From positions 248,001-312,000 of the forward strand of contig NZ_BNJF01000006.1 in NCBI RefSeq assembly GCF_016587355.1: a stretch of DNA of 64,000 bases. The letters run 5' to 3'. The DNA is from Ktedonospora formicarum (GTDB lineage Bacteria; Chloroflexota; Ktedonobacteria; Ktedonobacterales; Ktedonobacteraceae). The position numbers were made by a program, and so were the translations under genes. Positions 1 to 8,930 of this stretch are shown piece after piece. Numbering within the stretch: the stretch's first letter is position 1; every line of letters starts with the position of its first letter. The notes below the pieces were generated by a model that worked only from the letters and a program-made list of their open reading frames with translations, was not told the origin of the DNA and did not search any database.

Positions 1-261
1 AGAGCGTGTTTTGTCAATTGGTGTGGGAGAAGAGTCTCCCCACGCCCCCAAAAAGGAACGCCTCTTTCCTCCCCATGCCTAGAAGGGCTGTCTTTTACCC
101 ACATCTTCCACTCAGGTTCGGTGGAGCAGCTCAGGAGGCCAACTCCTCTGTTGAGTGTTCCACAAACACATGGAGCGTGATTGGCTTGCGAAGCCCCTCC
201 AAAAAGATGTGGGTAAGAATCAGGCCTAGAAGGGCAGGGGTATCCAGAGGCGGAGGTTTTG
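1..261 (-). mobile_element. Left end of an IS200/IS605-type element, interrupted by a small insertion
   Basis: Bases 1-88 are identical to 58884-58971, the segment just upstream of the intact tnpB at 57729-58865, and bases 224-261 resume the same sequence. The element's tnpB, on the minus strand, would lie to the left of the window. The end contains GCCTAGAAGGGCAGGGG and finishes with GGAGG, which doubles as the ribosome binding site of the next gene. A third, shorter copy of the inner end lies at 37011-37042. Confidence 0.7.
89..235. mobile_element. 135-bp MITE-like insertion with 12-bp direct repeats
   Basis: Bases 89-223 interrupt the repeat described at 1-261. They have near-perfect inverted ends built on ACCCACATCTT (97-107) and AAGATGTGGGT (204-214). 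The 12-bp sequence GCCTAGAAGGGC is present on both sides (77-88 and 224-235) but only once in the uninterrupted copy at 58960-58971, which acts as a natural empty site. No coding capacity was seen. A direct repeat of 12 bp is long for a target duplication, so the mechanism is open. Confidence 0.55.
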
Positions 262-1140
262 ATGAATGAACATGAACGACGTACAGAACTGGCTCAATTT
301 TTACGATCTCGTCGTGAGCGCCTAGCTCCCTGGCAAGTGGGTTTACAGCCTGGAACGCGCCGCAGAACCCCTGGACTTCGCAGGGAAGAACTGGCAATGG
401 TCGCAGGAGTCGGAACAACCTGGTACACATGGCTTGAACAAGGCAGAGACATTGCGGTCTCAGAACAAGTTCTGGATAGTCTGGCATGTGCATTACAATT
501 AGATGCTTCTGAACGAGCACATCTCTTTATCCTCGCACGCCAACAGTTACCAGTCAGACCGCTGCCTCTAACACAAACCATTGATGCTTCACTTCAGCTC
601 ATTCTCGATGCAATGGGGAGCTACCCAGCTCTGGTTCTCAATCCCCGCTGGGATATCATTGCCTGGAATCAGTTAGCATGTCATGTATTCGCAGATTTTG
701 ACAAGATGGCCATCCATGAACGCCATATCCTCTGGTTTCTCTTTACCAATTCAGAGCATCAGAATATGTCCGTCGATTGGGAAAAGTCTGCCCAACAAAT
801 GCTCGCCCTCTTCCGTGCTAGCACACAACGCTATATCGGCGAAGCGTGGTTAAACGAACTGATTACCGATCTCAAACAAGCGAGCCCTTCCTTTCGCGAG
901 TGGTGGTCACATCACAATGTTCAGGAGGTACAAACTGAGCATAAATATCTCAAACATCCCCTGGTTGGTCTACTGACGCTCCAAGCGAAAACGTTTCAGG
1001 TTGCGGACCAACCAGATCTACAAATGATAATTTATATTCCCGTTGAAGGAACAGAGACGGCAACCAGATTAATCGCCCTCTCCCAAATGTCTTTCCCACA
1101 GAGCGCCTCTGCTTCTTCTAATTGTTTCCCCTCTTGGTGA
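262..1140 (+). CDS. XRE-family transcriptional regulator, MmyB type
   Basis: DNA-binding regulator of 292 residues. Residues 10-80 form an XRE helix-turn-helix with the family pattern RRTPGLRREELA, a tryptophan-rich TWYTWLEQGR and the closing LDASERAHLFILA. The remaining ~190 residues match the MmyB-type ligand-binding domain, which in this family is PAS-like and binds a small, often fatty, ligand. ATG 262 is used because GGAGG sits 6 bp upstream; that binding site lies inside the left end of an IS200/IS605 element, so translation may now depend on the inserted DNA. No partner gene is evident; these regulators often control an adjacent short-chain dehydrogenase, and an SDR scar lies at about 2.8 kb. 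Confidence 0.88.
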   Translation: MNEHERRTELAQFLRSRRERLAPWQVGLQPGTRRRTPGLRREELAMVAGVGTTWYTWLEQGRDIAVSEQVLDSLACALQLDASERAHLFILARQQLPVRPLPLTQTIDASLQLILDAMGSYPALVLNPRWDIIAWNQLACHVFADFDKMAIHERHILWFLFTNSEHQNMSVDWEKSAQQMLALFRASTQRYIGEAWLNELITDLKQASPSFREWWSHHNVQEVQTEHKYLKHPLVGLLTLQAKTFQVADQPDLQMIIYIPVEGTETATRLIALSQMSFPQSASASSNCFPSW

Positions 1141-1150
1141 TAGAGTATCG

Positions 1151-1290
1151 CTAAACCAAGTAAGGGCTGACTGAGCTCTGGAAAGTTGGGCCCCCAACCA
1201 TTTCATAGATGGCGAGCGCTCGTTTGTTCAGTTCCTCGACCTGCTGGAACTTTTTTTGTTGCATAGCGGTATCCGCCAGACTCGAATGTT
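1151..1290 (-). pseudogene. TPR-repeat remnant
   Basis: Read on the minus strand, this stretch gives SLADTAMQQKKF followed by EELNKRALAIYEM, a typical tetratricopeptide repeat pair of the kind found at the C-terminus of XRE-NB-ARC proteins, then a stop. No start or upstream domain remains. It is probably the tail of a regulator destroyed by IS insertion. Confidence 0.5.
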
Positions 1291-1384
1291 TTTACCATCG
1301 TATTCGTCGACATTCCACCCTTACTTACCTCGCGTCCAGTGGAATTTGAACAACTGATGCGTTAGACTCCCAGTTTCTTCCCTC

Positions 1385-1650
1385 CCAAAAAGTCCGGGAA
1401 GCCCATGTCCATGTTTGGGGAAATTTCGTAGAACGGTGTCAGCCCAGGACCACGATGTAAGAAAACACGTTGCTCCGCTGATGCCACGATCACAACTGAC
1501 CAGAGTCGTTGGGTACCGCTGGTTTGAGTTGGCTCAGCAACTCCTCCCAGATCGGTTCCCAAGCTTCTTGCTTTTGCGTTTTCCTGATACATTTACAGGA
1601 AACGAGCGAGAAAGCCCCCGTGATTTATCCGGGGGAGTGTCAAGCATGTA
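1385..1650. mobile_element. IS200/IS605 right-end remnants
   Basis: Bases 1403-1437 match the conserved right-end/omega-RNA 3' sequence also found at 41592-41626 and 45075-45109 (TGTCCAT, TTTGGG, then TTTCG.AGAACGGT). Bases 1614-1636 hold a second right-end-like hairpin, CCCCCG-TGATTTAT-CGGGGG, followed by AGTGTCA. No transposase frame accompanies either. The second hairpin abuts the 3' end of the LLM oxidoreductase gene. The rest of the gap 1141-1640 shows only the TPR scar. Confidence 0.5.
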
Positions 1651-2580
1651 CAAGAGACTGTAAGCGTGCAAGACTCTCGATGTAATCATCTAGATTGGAA
1701 GTGACATACTCATCCATATCGGGATCGACCATTTCGCTAAAGAAGATCTGCTCAACATTTAACTTGCGCACGCGGTCCAGATCACGTGCGATTTGATCTG
1801 GAGAGCCACCAAGGAAAGGTCGGCGATTTTCAGGCAGAGGAGAGGTGGTGATCAATCCGTTCACACGAACATAAATCTTGAGTATGGATGGATCGCGTCC
1901 AAATTCTTGTGCATACGAGCGGAATGTACGAATCACTTCTTCCAACTCCTCGAAGCTCGTTGGAATTGGATTGAATCCATCAGCTATACGCGCAGCACGC
2001 TTCAGAGCAGCAGTGGAGAATCCCCCATGATAATAGGGATTCCTCCTTTTTGAATAGGTTTGGGGTCAATGAGGGAAGGTGGAATGGTATAGAACTCTCC
2101 CCTGAACTGGATCGGATCAGGTCCCCAGGCTGCACGCATGGCAGCAATGAATTCTTCTGAGCCACGCCCCCGATATTTGCGTGTGACGTTTGACGTGATA
2201 AACTCCTGTTCCATCCATCCCTGACCCAGACCCGCAATGGCTCGCCCATTACTGAACTGATCAAGCGTCGCAAAGCGGCGCGCAAGGACAACCGGTGAAT
2301 GAAACGGCGTGTTGATGATACTGGTACCCAGTTTGATATGCTCAGTTTTAGCTGCAACATAAGAGAGAGTTTCAATAGGCTCAAACGCTATACGATAATA
2401 TCTATCCAGAGGCCCGGTCTCACCTTTGCCAACATAATCAACCTCCGCGAGAGGATACAGCAAGCGCTCATATGTCCAGAGTCCTTTGTAACCCAGGCGC
2501 TCAGCTTCCTGAGCGACGCGCACAATAGCCTCACGTGAGACAAAATGACCAGATGTAGGTAATGCAATTCCAAGTTCCAT
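1640..2580 (-). pseudogene. LLM-class F420/FMN-dependent oxidoreductase, frameshifted
   Basis: Luciferase-like monooxygenase family: TIM-barrel enzymes using reduced F420 or FMN. The N-terminal 190 residues (start 2580, with AGGAGGT directly upstream) show the family landmarks ELGIALPTSG, EAERLGYKGLWTYER, LGTSIINTPFHSP and GLGQGW. The frame breaks near 2028-2032, where one G is missing from a G run; restoring it joins GIPIIMGG to FSTAALKRAARIADGFNP and the remaining ~115 residues ending at 1640. The repaired length, about 310, is normal. The stop falls next to an IS200/IS605 hairpin, so the last residues may be altered. A sequencing error is the alternative explanation. Confidence 0.8.
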
Positions 2581-2689
2581 AATACCTCCTTACAACAGAG
2601 CAATAGATGAACCTCTTCTGGCACTAGCAAGGCGCGTTGTCAGCCGTTCTTTATGCTGACGATATGTCCGCTCCTCTGTCTCTTATGGA

Positions 2690-2880
2690 GAGGTAAAGGA
2701 GCATGCGTGGGGTAAAGCGAACCCAGAAGATTGGCACCATATGATGCCAATCTTCTGGGTTCGCACCGTCGATCAAACCCAACAGGACCAACCCAGCATT
2801 ATTGACCAGAATATCCACGCGGCCGATGATCCCATTAGCCTGAGCGCCTCATCCGTGATATCGGCGAGCATGGACACAAC
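2690..2880 (-). pseudogene. Short-chain dehydrogenase (SDR) fragment
   Basis: The minus strand encodes GRVDILVNNAGLVLLG followed by LIDGANPEDW. This includes the NNAG signature of short-chain dehydrogenases and the usual residues after it. The Rossmann GxxxGxG end and the YxxxK catalytic part are absent. The fragment ends in a perfect 20-bp inverted repeat (2717-2764). It is probably a scar of a gene once placed between the divergent LLM and LysR genes. Confidence 0.6.
2717..2764. repeat. Perfect 20-bp inverted repeat with 8-bp spacer
   Basis: Arms 2717-2736 and 2745-2764 are exact reverse complements, separated by CCATATGA. The left arm is the coding sequence for the end of the SDR fragment, so the right arm looks like an inverted copy of it. 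There is no T-run on either strand, so a terminator is less likely than a rearrangement scar. Confidence 0.75.
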
Positions 2881-3083
2881 TTTGTCCCTTGATTGCGAAT
2901 AGGTGTAGCCAGCGCATTCAAGCGATCCATTTTTCTATACGTCTCTTCTAGAGAAAAACTCTGCTCAATAGAAGCTCTTGACGCTGTGGTTTCATTGTAG
3001 TCTGCTTTGCTTATGCGATACAATACATATCTATCCATTTGTTCATGGTCTGTAGGCCATAAGAGGAGGAAAGGTTAACGTGA

Positions 3084-3959
3084 ATGGATCTGCTCCAACT
3101 TCGCTATTTTCAGACCGTTGCCCGGACCCAGCACATGACGCGGGCAGCGCAGGAACTCTATATTTCACAGTCCTCGTTGAGTAAGACCATTATCCATCTC
3201 GAACACGAGCTGGGCGTCTCGCTGTTCGATCGCCAGGGACGCAGAATCCAACTCAACCAGTATGGCAAAGCGTTTCTTCGGCGGGTGGAGCAGGTATTTA
3301 CCGCATTGAATGAAGGGCAACGCGAATTGGCTGATCTGGCAGCAGGAAAGCTGGGGCAGGTGGCGATTGCGTCTATGAGCGAGTATCTCCTCCCGGGCCT
3401 CCTCCAGTGCTTTCGTGATAGTCATCCAGGCTTCATCATTCGCCTTTTTAGCAATCCTCGTCAGGTAATAATCGCTCAACTTGAACGCGGAGAGATTGAT
3501 CTCTGCTTCGTTGACCGTCCAATCGAACAGCCAGGGATAGAGCAAGCGTCATTAATGATGGAGGAAATTGTGCTTGCGGTCCCTCCGGGGCATCGGCTGG
3601 CGGACCGCGAGACAGTCCGTTTGAGCGAAGTTGCGCAAGAGCCTTTTTTAGCACTCAAGCAGGAATATAGCCTGCGCACACTCACTGATACTTTTTGCCA
3701 ACAGGCCGGTTTTACTCCGAAGGTCGTGTTTGAGGGAGACGAACCTACGGCGTTGTTGCACCTTGTCAATTCTGGACTGGGCATTGCCTTTATTCCCGCT
3801 CTCATCTGGAAAAGTATACCGGAGATAGGAGCCGCCGTCCATATCAAAGAGCCACGCTGTCAACGAGAATTGCTCCTGCTCTGGTCGAAAGAGCGATATC
3901 TCTCTGTTGCTGCACGCGAATTTCGTGACTTTATTATCACGTATTTTGCAAATCAATGA
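3084..3959 (+). CDS. LysR-family transcriptional regulator
   Basis: 291-residue LysR-type regulator of normal length. The N-terminal winged helix-turn-helix (residues 1-60) carries the family pattern MDLLQLRYFQTVART, RAAQELYISQSSLSKTI and LEHELGVSLFDRQGR. Residues ~90-290 form the periplasmic-binding-like effector domain. ATG 3084 follows AAGAGGAGGAAAGG with good spacing. It is divergent from the LLM oxidoreductase (start 2580), its likely former target as LysR regulators usually control the divergent neighbour, although 500 bp with an SDR scar now separates them. The effector is unknown. Confidence 0.92.
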   Translation: MDLLQLRYFQTVARTQHMTRAAQELYISQSSLSKTIIHLEHELGVSLFDRQGRRIQLNQYGKAFLRRVEQVFTALNEGQRELADLAAGKLGQVAIASMSEYLLPGLLQCFRDSHPGFIIRLFSNPRQVIIAQLERGEIDLCFVDRPIEQPGIEQASLMMEEIVLAVPPGHRLADRETVRLSEVAQEPFLALKQEYSLRTLTDTFCQQAGFTPKVVFEGDEPTALLHLVNSGLGIAFIPALIWKSIPEIGAAVHIKEPRCQRELLLLWSKERYLSVAAREFRDFIITYFANQ

Positions 3960-4433
3960 AATAGTGACTTCTCAGAAGCTTTCGTCTTTGAGGATAGAAT
4001 CCGCTGGCAAGGATCAGTCAAGTACCTAACAGCAGGGCCTATCTCTGACGCCACCGGACGAGATCAGACAAGTGGGATGGAGGGAGAAGTCGTCTCAGAA
4101 CTTGCGAATCTGCCAGAAAACATGGTGCAAGTTTACACACCACCCATGGATACCGAAGACCAGACGTTCTCCAAACAATCTAGACCGATAGCCAGTCACA
4201 ATGCTGGGATGGACCAAATATACCCTGCTAAATCGCCCAAATGCGCGTTTTCTGGAGTCGTTCCCATTGACCTCAAGTACTTTCTGGATAGCGGCATTGG
4301 GTGTGTAGAATGCCCCGATTGTATATGTACTTGCACGCTCACACCGCAAAGGGGAGTCTTAACATAAAACGAGAGAGACTGTTCTTCATCACTCAAGGCA
4401 GTAAGAATGGCCTCTCTCATATTTAGGAATCCG
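3960..4433. other. Gap without a supported gene
   Basis: Between the LysR stop and the Uma2 fragment I see no coding frame with a plausible start, family match or ribosome binding site. Open frames on both strands here look like chance. Confidence 0.5.
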
Positions 4434-4670
4434 CTATGCAAAGAACTGCTCCACTGTCACAGGTAGACCAGGCAACACCTGAGAAGGTCGCACATCATCG
4501 GCAGTAAAAAAACTGAGGGCGATAGAAATCACGATCCAACACCAACATCTCTACAATATGAGCATCAAGGGTCACAATCCAATATTCAGGACTACCAGTT
4601 GCCGCATATGCATCCAATTTCTCATGCAAATCATGACGTGCCGTACTTGGAGAAGCTATCTCAATTGAAA
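4434..4670 (-). pseudogene. Uma2-family (DUF820) endonuclease-like C-terminal fragment
   Basis: The minus strand reads IEIASPSTARHDLHEKLDAY, then SPEYWIVTLD and LPGLPVTVEQFFA before a stop at 4434. These are landmarks of the Uma2 PD-(D/E)xK-like family (SPST.RHD, K...Y, EYWIVD, LPGL, LF). The N-terminus with the first acidic residue is missing, and a one-base shift in a T7 tract breaks the frame near 4512. The 5' end merges into the end of the adjacent membrane protein gene. Confidence 0.6.
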
Positions 4671-5134
4671 TGCATAAAAATCATGCAGGAAATAATCAGC
4701 ACAAAACCCAGTGACTCCCAGAAGCGAATCATTTTTAGGCGGGAGACGGCTCGTGTGTGAACCTGTCCTGCCTCATCCCATAGCTCCCCTATCATCTTGC
4801 GGCGGGTCTCCGAGACGACTGCCAGCACAATGGTGAGGAGCAAGGAAAACATCCAAGCAAGGCCATAGGGCTCTATGAGCCGCTCCCAAGACTGGATACG
4901 TCCGAAGAATGTTCCCAGGAGGATGCCAGCCAGAATCAACGTCGCTCCCGCAACAGCACCAACGCGGTTCGTTATGGCTGGCACCTTGATGGAAAGGGTA
5001 CGCCCCACATCGGCAGAGCCTTTGATTAACAGGGGATAGACGATATACAGGAGCGAAATCTTATCACCAAGCCAGATTATACCAGCACTTATATGCACAT
5101 ATCTCAATATCACAAGTATCAGCATGATATTCAT
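4661..5134 (-). CDS. Integral membrane protein of unknown function
   Basis: 157 residues with four predicted membrane spans: near residues 1-20, 30-50 (VYPLLIKG), 58-80 (AGATLILAGILLG) and 95-115, with a last hydrophobic stretch at the C-terminus. The opening HISAGIIWLGDK resembles CopD/DUF2269-like membrane proteins, but I cannot assign a role. ATG 5134 follows AAAGAAG; an in-frame GTG lies 24 bp upstream at 5158. It sits downstream of the ECF41 sigma gene on the same strand, with about 115 bp between them, so cotranscription is possible. Confidence 0.65.
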   Translation of the reverse strand: MNIMLILVILRYVHISAGIIWLGDKISLLYIVYPLLIKGSADVGRTLSIKVPAITNRVGAVAGATLILAGILLGTFFGRIQSWERLIEPYGLAWMFSLLLTIVLAVVSETRRKMIGELWDEAGQVHTRAVSRLKMIRFWESLGFVLIISCMIFMHFN

Positions 5135-5248
5135 AACGTTCTTCTTTGCTATTTCCACTACACAATTCAGGCGAATAGCCTATCAGTGTTTTTCTGGCGA
5201 AAAAGGAGGGCGCGCGCTCACTACATATGAGCGCTTCATACATTAGCC

Positions 5249-6268
5249 CTAGCGCCCACAAATGATGATGCCAGTGTCGTCGACATCGCGGGCAGGAATG
5301 TGTTGCAATTTCTCTGGGTTGAGGACGATATCGATTTCCTGGACCTCATTGTCCGCGCACGTCAATCCGATGGCAAAAGCCGCTTCTCCCTTCGCGAGGG
5401 GGCGTTGATGCCACGCGTCTGGGTGCTTACTATTTTCTTTCCTTTCTCGCTGCTGGCGTCGTTGGAACTGTGGGTCCAGACCTTCCTCCAGGTAGCCAAT
5501 CATACCTGGTTGACCATTGATGAGTGTTGGTTGGATTGCTACCTTCATCATAGGGAACACTATTTGCTGAATCCCAAGCAGATAGCGAGCCACGCGATCT
5601 GGCCCGTACAAAGGATGATGTGCCGCGCGGACTTTGCCTCCGCCATCGGTGTGAAGCACGATCTCGTTTGAGAGTACCTGTAGTAGCCCTTCCATATCAC
5701 CGTTCCTGCACGCCTGGAAAAACTGCGTAAACACTTGCTGAGGCTTCGCATGAGGTACGGACATGTGAATGGGGTGCGTAGGCAGATGCCGCCGCGCTCG
5801 ATGCATGATCTGGCGGCAGTTTTCCGCACTTTTCCCCACGATGTCCGCAATCTCTGTGTAATCGTAATCGAACATCTGGCGCAAGAGAAAGACCGCCCGC
5901 TCAATAGGAGACAGGCGTTCCAGCAGCAGGAGAAACGCGAGGGAGAGTGTTTCATTGCGCTCCGAGTATTCGAATGGATCGGTGGTTTCGATCAATGGTT
6001 CGGGGAGCCAGAGACCAACATAGGACTCGCGCTGCGCTTGCGCGGAGCGTAGCCGATCAATACATCTGCGTGTGACCAGCGTGCAGAGATAGGCTTTGGG
6101 ATTTTCCACAGGTTCTTCCTGTTCTGAGACATACCATTGCAAGAAGGCTTCCTGCACGCAGTCTTCAGCGTCCATCACGCTGCCCAGCATATGGTAGGCG
6201 ATAGAAAAGAGTAACGATTTATAGTTCTGGAACGTCGCTTCCTGTTGTGTGGGTGATCTTTTCATCAT
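5249..6268 (-). CDS. RNA polymerase sigma factor, ECF41 type (SigJ-like) with SnoaL-like C-terminus
   Basis: 339-residue extracytoplasmic-function sigma factor. Region 2 (residues ~15-75) has YHMLGSVMDAEDCVQEAFLQW and region 4 (~130-180) LSPIERAVFLLRQMFDYDY. The extra ~140-residue C-terminus is the SnoaL-like extension of the ECF41 group, with its DGGGK (at HTDGGGKVRA) and NPxKL (NPEKL) motifs, known to modulate sigma activity in place of an anti-sigma factor. ECF41 genes are usually next to an oxidoreductase or carboxymuconolactone-decarboxylase partner; here the upstream neighbour on the same strand is an FAD oxidoreductase. Confidence 0.92.
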   Translation of the reverse strand: MMKRSPTQQEATFQNYKSLLFSIAYHMLGSVMDAEDCVQEAFLQWYVSEQEEPVENPKAYLCTLVTRRCIDRLRSAQAQRESYVGLWLPEPLIETTDPFEYSERNETLSLAFLLLLERLSPIERAVFLLRQMFDYDYTEIADIVGKSAENCRQIMHRARRHLPTHPIHMSVPHAKPQQVFTQFFQACRNGDMEGLLQVLSNEIVLHTDGGGKVRAAHHPLYGPDRVARYLLGIQQIVFPMMKVAIQPTLINGQPGMIGYLEEGLDPQFQRRQQRERKENSKHPDAWHQRPLAKGEAAFAIGLTCADNEVQEIDIVLNPEKLQHIPARDVDDTGIIICGR

Positions 6269-6354
6269 GAAATGTTTCTGTTGCAGGTATGCATTCTTGC
6301 TGAAAGATCGCCACGAGCGCGCATACCCGCAACAGAAACGTTGCCCCTTTCCGT

Positions 6355-7686
6355 TTAGCCTCTGCTATCCGACGAGCTGGGCAGGGAGGCGCTCTGCCTG
6401 TCGCTGAACTTCGCTATCATCAGCATGGTAGCACTCCTGGAGCTGGCAAAACAAGCGTCGGCCTTTTCCCCTTCTGGGCCAACCCAATCGCCTGCCACAT
6501 ACAAATCGGGGAGCCCTGGAACCTCTGGGCCGGGACGCCCGGGAAGACCACCATATCTCGCCTGGACAATCGCATTGGAGGCGATCATATGCGGCAAGAA
6601 GGACTGCTCGACAACTTCAGCACGCCAGCCAGGTTGTAAGAGATCCATCAGCCCTTCCAGCTCTTGTCTGCTCGCATCTGGCTCCTCCGTTTCGCCGGGT
6701 CGCAGATAGTTCATGAGATGAAGCAGGGCGCTCCCCTCCGGCGCGAGATGTGCCGAGGCGGAGTGCACTGCATAGTAGAGCGGACGGTCAATGCACAGGG
6801 CGGCGAGGTTCTCTGCTCTCTTGAGGGAGCGCAGAGCGATATCCAGGCAGGCCACACGAGCTGGGATTGCCTGCGCGGCCCAACGGCTCAACGTTTCATG
6901 CGTCCCATTGGCAACCAGAGCAGAGGCCGTTTCTGGATCAGTGGCGAGCAATACCGCGCTTGCTTCGTAGGGTGTATCATCCGCCAGACGCACGCGATAC
7001 CCTTCCCCAGCAATCTCAATTGCCTTGACACGTGAATGCGTGATGAGGCGTGCCCCCGCCTCCTGCGCTTTTTGTCGGAGATTATCCACCAGCGTTTGCC
7101 AGCCACCATCCAGATAGATGACCTGCCTGCTCAGCAGAGAAAGAGCCAGGCCAGCAGAGAGCAGTTCAGGCGCATCGGTATAGGTTGAGATGCGCGCTCT
7201 GGCGAGCAGAAGCTGACGGACCTGTAGATGCTGGACTTTCTCTTCAAGCCATTCCTGCAGGCTTTTTCCCTGGAGTTCCTCTACGTTCAGATGTTTGAGA
7301 AGACCAAACACGCGCATCAATTCTGCCTCGGCGGCGGGGGTCAAGAAACCAGTCCCCAAGAGAGAGGCTGCTCCGGTTGGCAAAGGATGGAGCTTCCCAT
7401 CCGCAATGATGGAAGACCCGGAGGGCTGTGGCAGCGAACCGCTATAGGAGACGCCAAGTTCATTCAGCACCTGTTCCCCTGGTCCATGCAGGCGAAACGC
7501 ATGTGCTCCCTGATTGAAAAAGAAGCCGTTCTGCTCGCGAGTTCTCGCACGCCCGCCAGGCGTGCTGGCCTTCTCAAAAAGCAGCACGGTGTAACCAGCT
7601 CGCGCTAAATAGGCGGCGGCTGAGAGGCCCGAGAGGCCTCCGCCAACAATGATCACCGGGAATTGTATATCTGGATGTGTCGTCAT
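6355..7686 (-). CDS. FAD-dependent amine oxidase/phytoene desaturase-like oxidoreductase
   Basis: 443-residue flavoprotein. The N-terminal dinucleotide-binding motif is IIVGGGLSGLSAAAYLARAG with the acidic end LLFEKA and the GGRARTRE motif typical of phytoene-desaturase and amine-oxidase families. The C-terminal FAD motif is LYVAGDWVGPEG. ATG 7686 is preferred to an upstream in-frame start at 7743 because AAAAGGATAGAG lies just before it and the FAD motif then starts near residue 10. It precedes the ECF41 sigma gene by 87 bp and probably shares its transcript. The substrate is unknown. Confidence 0.85.
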   Translation of the reverse strand: MTTHPDIQFPVIIVGGGLSGLSAAAYLARAGYTVLLFEKASTPGGRARTREQNGFFFNQGAHAFRLHGPGEQVLNELGVSYSGSLPQPSGSSIIADGKLHPLPTGAASLLGTGFLTPAAEAELMRVFGLLKHLNVEELQGKSLQEWLEEKVQHLQVRQLLLARARISTYTDAPELLSAGLALSLLSRQVIYLDGGWQTLVDNLRQKAQEAGARLITHSRVKAIEIAGEGYRVRLADDTPYEASAVLLATDPETASALVANGTHETLSRWAAQAIPARVACLDIALRSLKRAENLAALCIDRPLYYAVHSASAHLAPEGSALLHLMNYLRPGETEEPDASRQELEGLMDLLQPGWRAEVVEQSFLPHMIASNAIVQARYGGLPGRPGPEVPGLPDLYVAGDWVGPEGEKADACFASSRSATMLMIAKFSDRQSASLPSSSDSRG

Positions 7687-7908
7687 CACTCTATCCTTTT
7701 CTTGTTGTGTTATCTTTCTCTCGCGGCTAGCTGCGTATTTCATTCGAAATGTATTGAGAGTGGTAGAGAACCCAGGCTCCCATCCTCATGCGAGTTCTAA
7801 GGCACTCTCTTGCTTCACCCCCCTATACACGAGTCGAAACAGTCGATCTATTTGTGACACAAAATATGCGTATCCCTGATGGTCGAGGGCTATCATATGT
7901 GTTTAAAA

Positions 7909-8930
7909 CATATACGCTTTGTGCTAATGGTTTAGACAGCCAGATCAGCTAATTGGAGGGCAGGCCTCCCTAAAAGGACGTTGACCATCATCGCAGCACT
8001 CTGTGCAGTGACCTTCGTTGCAATCCGGGTGATCAGCCCCCAGAGGCTTTTGGCAGAGTGTCTGGAGAGATGCATTTGTTCTTGTAACTGAGCATTGACG
8101 GTTTCACAGATCAAGCGTAACCGGTTGAGCTGCTTTTGGTCAGCCTCTGCCCGTTTTGCCGTCTGGTTGTTTTTTGCAGGAGACAACAAAACAAGGGAAC
8201 GATGCTGTTCAAGATACCTCTCAAGAGCGGCATCATTGTAGGCTCCATCTCCCAACAATCGCTGGAGGTGATGAGGAAACGAGTCCAGCACATCGACGAC
8301 TGGCTGATTATCGTAGAGGCTGGCTTTGGTGAGCACAAAGCCGAGAATGAGACCAGTGAGGCTCACGACGGTATGCAATTTGAAGCCAAAGTACTTCATG
8401 GCTTTGCTGCTACAAATCCCATAATCGGCATGACCAACAAAATCGCTTGCTCGTTTGCTGCGTTTGTAGCTCACGCAGGGAACAGGAGCTGAGTCAATGG
8501 CAGCCGTCTCTTCCAACAAGAGGCCCTCTTGCACCAGTTGCAAGCTTGAACGGATGGCGAGAATCACTGACCAGAGCGCACGCTTGCGACGATTGTAGCG
8601 GCTACGTTCGTTGAGTCCAGGAAAGAAGACTCGCAGCGTTGCTTGATACAGTCGGAAGAAGTGGTCCTCTCGTGGTTCGCCAATGAGTTCCTGATAGAGC
8701 GCGATGGTCACCAACTCGCTATCGGAGAGATGTGGCGCTCTTCCAGGCCGCTGTAAGGCTTCTTGGATCACGGTTGACCCTTTCATTGTATCGTCAACTA
8801 TGGTAAAAAGGGTGGTGAGAACTGTTGCTTTGTCAAGCATCATAGGTACGCTCCTTGGTTGTTTTTGCTTACAAACCAAAGCGTACTACAGTTCTCTTTC
8901 TTTTTCAGCCTTTAGCACAAAGCGTATATG
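7909..8930 (-). mobile_element. IS982-family insertion sequence, complete
   Basis: A 1022-bp element bounded by perfect 19-bp inverted repeats (7909-7927 CATATACGCTTTGTGCTAA, and 8912-8930). It carries one transposase gene on the minus strand. I could not define a clear target duplication. It is one of the few structurally intact IS elements in the window. Confidence 0.85.
7932..8843 (-). CDS. IS982-family DDE transposase
   Basis: About 303 residues. Family landmarks are the N-terminal LSDSELVTIALYQE, the first catalytic Asp in AAIDSAPVP, the second in LLGDGAYND and the C-terminal NRLRLICETVNAQL segment with the catalytic Glu. Start 8843 is chosen because AAGGAG precedes it; an upstream in-frame start at 8879 lacks a binding site. 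The length and frame are intact, so it may be active. Confidence 0.88.
   Translation of the reverse strand: MMLDKATVLTTLFTIVDDTMKGSTVIQEALQRPGRAPHLSDSELVTIALYQELIGEPREDHFFRLYQATLRVFFPGLNERSRYNRRKRALWSVILAIRSSLQLVQEGLLLEETAAIDSAPVPCVSYKRSKRASDFVGHADYGICSSKAMKYFGFKLHTVVSLTGLILGFVLTKASLYDNQPVVDVLDSFPHHLQRLLGDGAYNDAALERYLEQHRSLVLLSPAKNNQTAKRAEADQKQLNRLRLICETVNAQLQEQMHLSRHSAKSLWGLITRIATKVTAQSAAMMVNVLLGRPALQLADLAV

Noticed and set aside
4077..4441. Open frames on both strands between LysR and the Uma2 fragment
   Set aside because: No conserved motif, no start signal; treated as empty.
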